In this document: positions 8,168 to 18,600 of the stretch, one piece after another | Numbering within the stretch: the stretch's first letter is position 1 | How the letters are laid out: every line of letters starts with the position of its first letter | Origin: an uncultured Muribaculaceae bacterium | Lineage (GTDB): Bacteria > Bacteroidota > Bacteroidia > Bacteroidales > Muribaculaceae | Length of the DNA stretch: 34,702 nt | Assembly (NCBI GenBank): GCA_910583525.1 | Contig: CAJTXL010000030.1 | Location: forward strand, 1 to 34,702 | Reading direction: 5' to 3' | Translations under genes and position numbers: made by a program | Notes under the pieces: generated by a model | Told to the model about the DNA's origin: nothing | The model's database searches: none | What the model saw: the letters and a program-made list of their open reading frames with translations, nothing else

Positions 8168-9430
8168 TTATCTGCCAAGGACTTTGTTGTATATGTCGAT
8201 TACTTTTCGGCCGGCTTTGTCCCAGGTGATTTGTGCGACTTCGGCAAGGCCGTCTTCGCGGAGCTGGTTGTATAGGGCCGGATATGATATTATTGCATGG
8301 ATTGCATCGGCCATGGCGTCGATGTCCCAGTAGTCTGTCTTGATTACGTTGTCGAGTATTTCGGCGCAGCCGCTCTGCTTTGAGATGATTGACGGTACGC
8401 CCATCTGCATTGCTTCGAGAGGCGATATGCCGAAGGGTTCGGACACTGATGGCATAATGTAGACGTCGCTTGCCTTTAGCATTTCGTAGACCTGGCGGCC
8501 TTTCTGGAAGCCGGGGAAGTGGAAACGGTCGGCGATGCCTCGCTCTGCGGCGAGCTGTATCATCTTGTCCATCATGTCGCCTGAGCCGGCCATGACGAAG
8601 CGGACGTTTGAGCAGTTGCGCAGTACTTTTGCGGCTGCTTCGACGAAGTATTCGGGACCTTTCTGCATGGTTATGCGGCCGAGGAAGGTGACGACTTTTT
8701 CTTTTGTGGCCCTTGGCATCTCGATGTCGAGAAGGTCTTGGCTGAGGGGCACGACGGCGTTGTGGACTGTGGTGACTTTTGCCGGGTCGATGCCGTAGTG
8801 GTCGATTACGGTCTGACGGGTGAGGTTGCTGACGGTGATTATATGGTCGGCGTGGGTCATGCCGTCGCGTTCAATACCGTAGACGGTGGGATTTGGTTTG
8901 CCGCGCGAGCGGTCGTACTCGGTGGCGTGTACGTGGACTACGAGTGGCTTGCCGGTGACCTGCTTTGCGTGTATTCCAGCCGGATATGTGAGCCAGTCGT
9001 GGCTGTGGATTATGTCGAAGTCGAGCGTGCGGGCGAGCACTCCGGCGGTGATGGAGTAGTTGTTGATTTCTTCGAGGAGGTTTTCGGGGTATTTGCCGGA
9101 GAATTCGATGCAGCCGAGGTCGTTGGTGCGCATGTAGTTGAAGTCAGCGTATATGTGGTCGCGCAGGCGGTAGTACAGGTCGGGGTCCATTACCCGGCCT
9201 ATGCGTGCGTCGACGTAGTCGCGGTTGACGTCGCGCCATGCTACGGGGACTTGCGATGTGCCGATGATTTTGGCGAAGCTGCGGTCTTCGTCGCCGAATG
9301 GTTTTGGGATGACGAATGTGATGTCCATGTCGCCACATTCCCACATGCCCCTTGTCAGGCCGTAGCTGGCGGTGCCAAGGCCGCCGAGGATGTGAGGGGG
9401 AAATTCCCAACCGAACATTAAAGCTTTCAT
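8168..9430 (-). CDS. GT4-family glycogen synthase-like glycosyltransferase
   Basis: A retaining GT-B glycosyltransferase, most likely adding glucose to glycogen. The N-terminus reads FGWEFPPHILGGLGTASYGL, the donor/acceptor loop typical of glycogen synthase-like GT4/GT5 proteins. The C-terminal half is a Glyco_transf_1 domain (about 215-400) with FLGRITMQKGPEYFVEA and the E-x7-E motif EPFGISPLE (E331, E339). Length 420 is normal for the GT4 type. The debranching enzyme ends 17 bp upstream, so the two are co-transcribed. Classical GlgA and GlgC are absent here, so the sugar donor is unknown. Confidence 0.87.
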   Translation of the reverse strand: MKALMFGWEFPPHILGGLGTASYGLTRGMWECGDMDITFVIPKPFGDEDRSFAKIIGTSQVPVAWRDVNRDYVDARIGRVMDPDLYYRLRDHIYADFNYMRTNDLGCIEFSGKYPENLLEEINNYSITAGVLARTLDFDIIHSHDWLTYPAGIHAKQVTGKPLVVHVHATEYDRSRGKPNPTVYGIERDGMTHADHIITVSNLTRQTVIDHYGIDPAKVTTVHNAVVPLSQDLLDIEMPRATKEKVVTFLGRITMQKGPEYFVEAAAKVLRNCSNVRFVMAGSGDMMDKMIQLAAERGIADRFHFPGFQKGRQVYEMLKASDVYIMPSVSEPFGISPLEAMQMGVPSIISKQSGCAEILDNVIKTDYWDIDAMADAIHAIISYPALYNQLREDGLAEVAQITWDKAGRKVIDIYNKVLGR

Positions 9431-9447
9431 GAGTTGATGGTATTATC

Positions 9448-11400
9448 TTACAGGTTGGAATCGAGACGTTTTAGAGAGCGGTATGCGCGGAGCACTTCGG
9501 CGACGTTAGTGGCGTGAGAGACGGCGCCGCGGCCGGTGTAGGGCGGATTTCCGTCGTATAGCTGTGAGAGGGAGCCGATGCAGCCTTGGGTCATTTCGTC
9601 TTCGAAGCCGATGAGCATGCGGTCGATGTAGCCTACTCCGCTCATGCCGAAGACGCGGAGGTATGCATCGGCGTAAAATCCGATGAGCCATGGGCGCGCC
9701 GGGCCGTTGTGCATTGCGAAGTCGCGTTCGTCGGGTGAGCCAAGGTAGCAGGGGCGGTATCCGTAGCTTTTGGGAGAGAGTGTGCGCAGGCCTTTTGGGG
9801 TGAGGAGCTCACGGGTTACGACGTCGAGGACTGATTTGCGCCGGCGGCGGTCGAGGGGTGAGTAGTCGAGGCCGATTGCGATTGCCATGTTGGGCCTTAC
9901 GGAGGGCTCGGCGAATGTGCCGTCGACGTAGTCGTAGAGGTAGCCGCTTTCGTTGAGGAATGTGTCGATGAATGGCTGTTTCATCTTTTCGGCTTCGGCG
10001 AGCCATGCCTGACGGCGTTCGGCGAGGCCGGGTTCGTTCTCGGTGAGTGCGGCGGCGAAGAGGAGCGCGTTGTACCACAAGGCGTTGAACTCGACGAGAC
10101 GGCCTGTGCGGCGCACAACGGGTGCACCGGCGATTGTGGAGTTCATCCACGAGACGGCGCGGTCGTGTCCGTCGGTGGAGAGGAGGCCTGTTTCGGCGTC
10201 GACGTAGAGGTTGGGGTGTCCGCCGCGGAGAATGTAGTCGACAAGGTGTGCGACGGGCTTGGCATAGAGTGCGGCAGCGGCGTCGATGCCTGAGGTCTTG
10301 GCGTACTGCTGTATTGCCCATATGGCCCACAGGGGGATGTCGGGGTGCTCGATGCCTTTGATGTCTTTTGATATTTCGCCGTTGTCGGCAAAGCGCGTCA
10401 GGGCCTTTAGGGCGGTGTCCATTATGGCTTCGTAGTCGGCGCGGTGGTCGATGGCGAGCGTGAGGCCGGGGAGCGCCATAAAGGTGTTCCGCGCAAGGAC
10501 TACGCCCCAGGGGAAACCGGATATGAGGTACATGCCGTCGCCTCGGCGGATATAGAACTGCTTTGCTGAGTTTTTGAGGCAGTTGAAGAATGATGTGCGC
10601 GGCGTGCGGCTTGCGATTTCGGCTTCGTACATTTTTGCGAGGCTACGCGGGCTTGCCTGGCTTACGCCTGCGGAGAAGATGATTGATTCGCCTTTTTTGA
10701 TGGGTACTTCAAAGTAGCCGGGCACCCAGAGGTCTTCGCAGTAGGGAACGCCTCGCTCGAGGTCTTTGACGTATTCGATGCCGTTGTACCAGTTTGGTTC
10801 GTCGACCCACTCGGCTTTGCGGCTGAACTGCATGTAGAGTGTGGGGAAGCCGTCGTAGAGGCATGTGGCGATGCCGTTGGGGACGTGCTCGACAGCGCGG
10901 TTGACGGCGTCGTTTGCCACACAGAGGCTGTTGACTTCGCGGAAGGCGAGGAACGGTTTGAAGCGGAGCGTGGTTGCGGAGTGCGCCTCGACAAGGGTGT
11001 AGCGGATGAGGATGCGGTTCTCGCGGCTGATGAATATTTTTTCTTTGGTGAGGATGACGCCGCCTACGCGGTATGTCATCCGTGGCACGTCTTCGCAATC
11101 GAATTCACGGAGGTATTTGTGTCCGGCCGGGGAGTATACGCCGCCTTGGTAGCGGTGTATTCCGAGGTTGAAGGGAGCGCCGTGCTGAATGACGGTCTCG
11201 TCGAGGCTCGACAGCATAACGTGCGGCTTGTTCTCCATTCCTTCGATAGGAATCACCAACAGGCCGTGCTGCTTACGTGTGTTGCACCCCACGAGCGAGG
11301 TGCAGTGGTATGCACCGGCCTGGTTTGTGCGGAGCATCTCCTTGGTAAGCGACTGGTCGAGGTTGATGAGCAAATTCTTATCAAATTTAAGATAACTCAT
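9448..11400 (-). CDS. Glycogen debranching enzyme (amylo-alpha-1,6-glucosidase, GDE type)
   Basis: Removes alpha-1,6 branch points of glycogen. An N-terminal GDE_N-like domain (about 15-235; NQAGAYHCTSLVGCNTRKQHG is characteristic) is followed by an (alpha/alpha)6 GDE_C catalytic domain (about 280-640). The conserved active-site loop is recognisable as GFPWGVVLARNTFMALPGL, but the usual (W)GRDT reads ARNT here (R304, N305, T306). That change could matter for activity or may be a subfamily trait. No signal peptide, so cytoplasmic. It is first in the cluster, with its own promoter at 11492-11523. Length 650 is typical. Confidence 0.86.
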   Translation of the reverse strand: MSYLKFDKNLLINLDQSLTKEMLRTNQAGAYHCTSLVGCNTRKQHGLLVIPIEGMENKPHVMLSSLDETVIQHGAPFNLGIHRYQGGVYSPAGHKYLREFDCEDVPRMTYRVGGVILTKEKIFISRENRILIRYTLVEAHSATTLRFKPFLAFREVNSLCVANDAVNRAVEHVPNGIATCLYDGFPTLYMQFSRKAEWVDEPNWYNGIEYVKDLERGVPYCEDLWVPGYFEVPIKKGESIIFSAGVSQASPRSLAKMYEAEIASRTPRTSFFNCLKNSAKQFYIRRGDGMYLISGFPWGVVLARNTFMALPGLTLAIDHRADYEAIMDTALKALTRFADNGEISKDIKGIEHPDIPLWAIWAIQQYAKTSGIDAAAALYAKPVAHLVDYILRGGHPNLYVDAETGLLSTDGHDRAVSWMNSTIAGAPVVRRTGRLVEFNALWYNALLFAAALTENEPGLAERRQAWLAEAEKMKQPFIDTFLNESGYLYDYVDGTFAEPSVRPNMAIAIGLDYSPLDRRRRKSVLDVVTRELLTPKGLRTLSPKSYGYRPCYLGSPDERDFAMHNGPARPWLIGFYADAYLRVFGMSGVGYIDRMLIGFEDEMTQGCIGSLSQLYDGNPPYTGRGAVSHATNVAEVLRAYRSLKRLDSNL

Positions 11401-11491
11401 TTTGTAGATTTGGGGGTTATTTTAGGTTTCTATCGTTTGCGTTTTATGTCGGTTTTTCATGTGTCCGTCCGCGTGGGGATGGATTAATTTG

Positions 11492-11523
11492 CGAATATAC
11501 GGCAATAATTTTCATAAAACAAG
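11492..11523 (-). promoter_or_regulatory. Promoter of the glycogen cluster
   Basis: Reading the minus strand, CTTG (11520-11523), a 20-nt spacer, then TATATTCG (11492-11499), one base from TAnnTTTG. It lies about 92 nt upstream of the debranching-enzyme ATG. Confidence 0.55.
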
Positions 11524-11640
11524 CAAATATGCCGAAGAACATCTATTTGGGCATTTTATTGAGGCAAAACGTGCTGCGGCCGGTGCGTGTTCGGGAAGAT
11601 GTTTTATAACATGCGGAAATGTTTGGGGGATTGAAGCATA

Positions 11641-12639
11641 ATGGTTAATTTAGCGCGGAAACCATCACACAGTGCTATGAGTTTGCGTCTTTTCATTTCC
11701 ATCGCCCTTTTGTGGGGCTTTGCGGCAAGCGCCCAAAGGCTTGCGCTGCCGGTCGAACGGGTCCCGTTCGGCAAAGAAGAAATGGTGTCCGATTTATGGG
11801 ATGCCTCTGTCAAATCGGAATTGGCTATCCACGGAGCCAGGTATGTGTCTCTGTCGCCAAAGGGTATAGTGCGCGAGTGCTTTGGCGACACGACGGACAT
11901 GTATCTGCTTGTGGGTGACACTCTTTGTTTTCGAGGATATACGGTCGGGCGTGACATAGGGGTGCTGACAGACAGCGCGGCTGCCATAATATGTTATCCG
12001 CTGTCCGCCGGGCGCTCTTTTTCGTCGGACTATACGGGCACGGGCTTGGCTTTCGGAGAGGTGGCGATGGCTTGCCGGGGGCATGCCGCCACTGATGCGG
12101 CCCGACGGGGGCGCTTTGTCTTCGCGCCGGGCGACACGGTCGATGCGTTCATGTACCGTGAGTCCCGCACTGAAAAATCGGTGTTCGTGACAAGCGACAC
12201 CCTGATTTGGGACAATGTTCAGGCGAGCACAGTCGAAATTATCCGCTGGAACGTTTTCGGAACTATTTTGCCGTTGGCCCTGCAGCGACGTTGTGACGGG
12301 GGAGAATGGCATCTGTTTATGGCTGAGAACTTACCTGAAACGGTTTTTGAAGAAACAATCTTGGAAAAACCGTCTTGCCAAAAACTGCTGTCGGAGGCCA
12401 AGGTGTCGGTGGGTGCAACGACAGTGGATATTACCTTGGGACAGGCGCCGGGCGTTGTCGCCGAGGCTTATATAGTGGATGTGTCGGGCAACATCTTCGG
12501 GCGCATGTCGCGCACACTTGACGAACCGTCGACATCTTTCACAATCACTACCGCCGGCCTAAGCCACGGGTCGTATATGCTGGTCATTGTAATCGAAGGG
12601 GCTGTTCCTATAACTGAAAAACGCATGCTTGTCATATGA
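11641..12639 (+). CDS. Exported protein of unknown function with T9SS-like C-terminal domain
   Basis: I do not recognise the main body. A signal peptide is clear (SLRLFISIALLWGFAASAQ), and an internal ATG at 11677 just before it is an equally good start. The C-terminal 70 residues (AYIVDVSGNIFG..., LSHGSYMLVIVIEG..., EKRMLVI) follow the pattern of type A sorting domains used by the type IX secretion system: a short beta-sandwich ending in a basic-hydrophobic strand. The T9SS assignment is by pattern only. The stop overlaps the start of the RHS gene (ATGA), so the two are translationally coupled and probably act together, for example as a surface partner or delivery aid. This is inference. Confidence 0.7.
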   Translation: MVNLARKPSHSAMSLRLFISIALLWGFAASAQRLALPVERVPFGKEEMVSDLWDASVKSELAIHGARYVSLSPKGIVRECFGDTTDMYLLVGDTLCFRGYTVGRDIGVLTDSAAAIICYPLSAGRSFSSDYTGTGLAFGEVAMACRGHAATDAARRGRFVFAPGDTVDAFMYRESRTEKSVFVTSDTLIWDNVQASTVEIIRWNVFGTILPLALQRRCDGGEWHLFMAENLPETVFEETILEKPSCQKLLSEAKVSVGATTVDITLGQAPGVVAEAYIVDVSGNIFGRMSRTLDEPSTSFTITTAGLSHGSYMLVIVIEGAVPITEKRMLVI

Positions 12640-15600
12640 AGAAGTTATTTACCATATTAGCGTTGACGGCATGCTTTGCGGCTACCGCATTGGAACAGTT
12701 CCCGTCGTTGTCAATTGATTTGATACCGCCACGGCCTCAGTCTGCGGCCATTATAGAGCAGCAGCTTCCAACGCCCTCTCTGCTCACAGGCGCAGCCGAC
12801 TTCAGTCTGCCGCTTTATACGATTGATGTGAATGGATTCAGCCTGCCGTTGGAGCTGCGCTACCGCAGCAACGGCGTCAAAGTGTTTGATGACCCGGGGC
12901 CGTTGGGCTACGGATGGTCTCTACTACCGGCCTTGCGTGTGACGCGCACGGTGTTGGGACGTCCCGACGAGCAATCGACAGACATGACCGGCGACCTTCT
13001 CGACCGCACGAACACCTTGCGTTGGAAGACGGCCTACTATACAGTCCGCAATGTTAAATCGACCGCCAACCGCTATGACTGCATGCCCGACATCTTTAAA
13101 ATAGCGTTGCCAGACAAAATCCTGACAAGGATTTTGAGAACACGCAAGGACGGAAGCCATTATTTTGTCGGGGTAGGCGATGATGAATACGTGGTGACAT
13201 GCGAGAAGGTCGAAGGTAACATATCTACAATCAGTGTGCGAGACGACAAAGGTACCGAGTATATTTTCGGTGACACCTATGAATTTGTTTATGGCGACAA
13301 ATCGAAATATGAGTACCGCACGGCATGGATGCTAAGAGAAATCAGGCCCCCATATGGACGTTCCATACGTTTCGCCTGGTCTTTGCACCAAGGACGTTCT
13401 TACGCATACGAAGGAGGCGCGGTACTTGTCGATTCCTGCGACACCAATTATGCCGCCGCCATTGAGAACAATGCCCGTAACATGTTCAGCAACTGGAACA
13501 CGGTCTATGGGTTGACTTCAGGGGATGCAAGGCTTGACAGCATAACTTTTGACGGTGGGAAAGTGGCTTTTTCGTATTCCATAGACAGACTTGCAAAAAT
13601 AACTGTCAGGCAAACCGACAACGCGACTGTCAATGTTGCCCCACAAGTCCGAACGGTGAAACTGAGCTATTGTGATGCAGGCTACAAAGGCTATGTGCTG
13701 ACCAATGCCGAGTTTTCTGACATCGGCAGTTACCATTTTGGATACGACATAAAGGAATTCGTTCTCGACCCGGCCAAATTTCCATCCATATATGCCCAGG
13801 ACTGGTGGGGTTATTACAATGGGAAAAAGAACTCGACCCTAACCCCGGCACTTAAAATAAAGAAACACGCCAATATTATCAATCAGAACACATTTGCCGG
13901 ATGGCACAATGTCGCAGTCAACTGCGACCGCTCAGTCAATGCAGCGTGTATGGAAGCAAATATGCTCAAACGGGTACAATATCCCGGTGGAGGAAAACTT
14001 GAATATGTCTATGAACCGCATACGTTCCCACCCTGCCGTGTCGATGACTTCGGCGAAATACAAAACGGGAATCCGACATTGAGTTCAGGCGGAGGCTTAC
14101 GGGTCAAGACAATACTGATGTATGACTACAATGAAAGCGTCCCGGCCAAAAGGGTTGACTACGACTACGACGGCGTTCATGTCCGTTCTGTCCCGTCAGG
14201 AGCCACATTCATCGAAAAGCATCCGGGTATCACGTCAATGGATATTGAAGGCGGCGTCCGCTTTGCCAGGGTTATAAACATTTTGCCCGAATCGAATTAT
14301 ATGCGCTACGACATCGGAGAGTTACCTATTTGGTACGGCAAAGTGGACGAAATATATTCAGAAGGGAAGAAGTCCTATACATTCGGGCTGACACTTATAG
14401 ACAGGAATTTTATTAAAGTGAGGTATGGCAAACGCGTACCGGTTTCCCTGTCGAGCATTTTCAGCCAGGGGCCACAGCTGAAAGCAGCACAGACTTTTGA
14501 CGCTAACGGAGATGTTCTTAGCGAAGACCGCTATGAGTTCGAACGGGTGTCGAACGGAACTTTGCAATACGCATATATAACAAGGGAACTGATTTCGATA
14601 AATCCCAAAGATGCAGACGCGCCCGACTTCACAATGTCGACCGACGGGAAATATCTGCAAACGAATGTTTATGGAACGTGGGGAGACAGAAACATCCTAA
14701 CAGAGTTCCCGTCGGAGCATTCCTACCCGTTCGGCATATATCCTTTGAGCGTCGTATTACAGGCAGAGCGACAAACCCGGCATACTCATACCGAATATGG
14801 CTCGGGGATAGCCAATACCGTTACAAAAACCACAAACTACAAAGGTGGCACAGGCCTGCCGTTGTCGGTAACGACGACCGGTGGCGGCCTTCCGACAGAA
14901 ACCGTCACACTTGCTTACCCGACATCAGACGGGAGTTCCATAGAACTTGAGATGGCTTCGGGTAATTTTGTCGGGTTGCCAATGTCCGAAACACGGCAGC
15001 AAGCAGCCTGTATATCAGTTGCCAAAGCAGAATACGCCCGATGCCGTTCGGGGTTCAAGCCAGTGCGCATAACCCGATGGGACATCGGCAAAACAGATAC
15101 TTTACAGTCGCCACATTGCACCTATGCCGACAACGGGAAAATTGCAGATTACACAGATGCTGACGGGTGTACAGCCACTTACCTCTACGGGTACAACAAT
15201 CGCTATCCTGTCGCAAAAATCGACGGGATGCACTTGTCACAAGTCGCAGGGCTCGTACCATCAGCCATCTCAGGCAATGCAGAAAGCCATAACCTAAGCG
15301 CCATTACGGATGTGCCTGTGACGCGTATGTACTATAAGCCTTTAATCGGGCTTACGGCACTCAGACAGCCATGGGGCAGCAAACAGACTTTTACATACAA
15401 TGATGACGGGATGCTCGAAACGAGCGGCATAGAAGGCCTCGGCACCATGGTGCGCTACGACTATGAAAGACCGACGTTCAGGCCGTTCTCGACGACCGAG
15501 ACCAGATACAGAAACGCAGACGGCAGCCGCACAAACCGTACGGTAAACCAATACGACGGGCTGAACCGCATTGTATCTTCACGCCACACATATTATGGCA

Positions 15601-18600
15601 CTAAACGGCTCTACCGTTACGACGGCATGGGGCGTGTGTCAGGCGAAATGACATACGACGTTGTCGAAGACGATGCTCTGTGGACCGACTACGGCTATGA
15701 GGCGTCGCCGCGCACGCTGAGGGTTTCGGAGACCAAGCCGGGCAGCGAATGGAAAGCCGCCAATAAAAGCGTTGTCACACAACGGCGCCCCAACGGCACC
15801 GATGCGCCTTTCACATGCCATGAGTTAAAAGTCGACGGCGACGGCAACATTTCGTGCGCCGGGCTGTTCGCCCCGGGCTCGGTAATGATGGAAGCCGTCA
15901 CCGACGAGGACGGCCATTGCGTGCTCGTCGCCAAAGACCGCGACGGAAACATACGTCTCCGTCGCGAGGGTTCGGGCACGGCGTGGCTCTCCACCTATTA
16001 TATATATGACAATTTCGGGCGGCTGCGCTACATACTGCCCCCGGCGCTTCCGCCGAAGTCTTATGACAGGGACGATGCCGGCCTGGCGGACTTCGCATTC
16101 ATATATGAATATGACGGGGCCGGCAGACCAGTGCGCTCCAAGAAGCCGGGAGAAGAGGCCAGCACCTACATATATACGCCCGGCGGCAGGCTTTTGGCCG
16201 AGCGTATTCCTGCGATGCCGGTTGAGACGTACAGGGTGCATCTCTACGACCGCCTCGGACGCGAGGCCATTACAGGGCTTATGACAGACGACGGCACGAA
16301 AATCGCCTCGATACGTGACAAGGCGTGCACCCTCGGACAGCCGAGCGGCTCGCGGCATCTGTGGTACGACATCTCGCATATCGATGTCGGATATGGTTTC
16401 ACACCGGAGTGTGTGCGCGTATATGACAGCTACACCGTGATGTCGCATGATTTCAGCCCCGACTCCATTGCCGGGGTGGCATGGCTGGCAGAGCCTATGG
16501 GTCTGCTCACGGGCATGCTCAATTTCCACGATGACGGCGACTTCCATACAGAGACGTATTTCTACGACGCGTTCGGGCGCATGATTCAGAGCCAAAGCTC
16601 GCCCGGTGCGACGGAGATAGTACGTTCGTTGTCATATACCTACAACGGAGAGGTTGCGACCGAACTTATAAGGCTGTCGGACGCGCCTACTGAACAGGAG
16701 CACACGCTGCGGCAGCGCTATAGCTATGACAATGCCGGCAATATAGTGGGGCACAAGGTGTGGCTCGACGGCAACACCTCGTTGCCGGCTGAGATGTCGA
16801 TGGCCTACGACGGCTACGGACGTGTGGCTAAGCAGGTTTCGGGCAGGGCGACACGGACGCTTGAGTACGACGACCGGGGCTGGCTCAGCAAGGTGTCGAC
16901 ATTCATAAAGGCACCGTTCACGGGGTCTGAGATACTCAATCCTCTGCTGCCCGACCCTCGCAATCCGCTGGCGCAGTCCTACTATGCGGCTTCGGCCAAG
17001 GCCACGGTGCCGCCCGGCTTCAAACCGCCGTATTTCCCGAACACGCCCGTAAACGACTACAGCTGTACCGAAGAGGTGTTTTACGCTACGGGGGCGCATC
17101 CGCGCTACAGCGGCACGTCGTCGGCCTACACAAACACTCGCGGCGGACGGTATGACTACCGCTATGACAGTTTCGACAGGCTTGTAGGAGCGGACTACAG
17201 TTCTGAGCGCGAGGGTGAGGATTTCTCTACCGAATATGCCTACGACGAAATCGGGCGTCCGACTTGGGTGAAGCGTTGGGGCGTAGTCGACCTCGACGGC
17301 AAGGATGAGGTGTTCGGAGTGGCTGACGCGACGACTATCGAATATGAGGGCGCGCTGCCGAGTTTCTACAGCGGCGATACGGATGCCGTGGAAGGTTCAT
17401 CTTTTTACGGACGCACGGGCATAGGCACGCAGTGCGGCTCTCTTGAGTTTGACGGCGCCGGAAGGCTGCAATCGGAAAAAATCGGCAAAACGACAATAGG
17501 GCACAGATACAATGCCTTGGGGCGTGCCGTAATGATAGGCAGCTCGTTAAGGTCTTCTTTAAGGAGAGGTTCGACAGTGACGCAGACGCACGACTGCCGG
17601 GGCATGATGCTCTCGCGCCGGGTAACGCAGACACGGGTGTCGGTCACCGACACGCTTGTCGACCGGCGGTATGTGGGGCCGTTCACATTCAGCGGCGACA
17701 CTTTGGTGCGCGTCGATTTCGCCGGCGGCTTCTTCGACAGCCACGGATACCCCAACTACATGCTGCCCGACCGCCTCGGCTCGGTCGACATGGTGGTGAA
17801 CTTCTACGGCTTCATAGAGCAGCACAACGGCTACTACCCTTACGGCGAGCTATGGCGCGAGCCCAAGGGCAACCATCTGCTGTTCGCGGGCAAGGAGAGG
17901 ATGCGCCACATCGTGCGCGACAGCGACTTCGGCCCTCGGGCGCTCAACACCGCCATGTGCCTGTGGAACGCTACAGACAGGCGCTCGGAGACGTATCCGT
18001 GGCTGTCGCCGTTCACTTACTGCGGCGCCAACCCGGTGAAGTTCATCGACCCGACGGGGGATGTGATAAAAGGCGCCAAACAGAGCGACACAGATGCCTT
18101 CAAGGGGTATTTGGATATCTTATTCGGCGACTCCTATACCCAATTGACATCCTTAATCTCAACCAAGGGAAAGAAGATTGTCATTTCTGACAAGAATTTG
18201 TGGAATGACAGGATTTCTCAAACAGACCAGTCAGACCCCGGCGCCAAATTGTTGTCATTAATAGGCACGGCTATTTTCGATAAGCATAGCCATTTTGTTG
18301 AATATGTAAAAGATAACGAAATATCTGGCGATGCTCAATATTATGTTAAGAAAATGAATACTCTGGATTGGCTCAATCTAGAAGAAGGCATGACAGAAGA
18401 CATATTAAAAGCAGTTTGGAAAGGAGGCCTAACCTTTCCAAGAAATAACAGCACACATTCTCTAATATTGCCAACCCTTGATATAAAAACCAATATATGG
18501 GTTAGTATACATGAAGTAATCGGGCACGGCTTACCATTGTCAAGAAAAATAGTTGGAGCTGAAAACAACTCACATGCGATACAAGTAGAAAATCTTGTCC

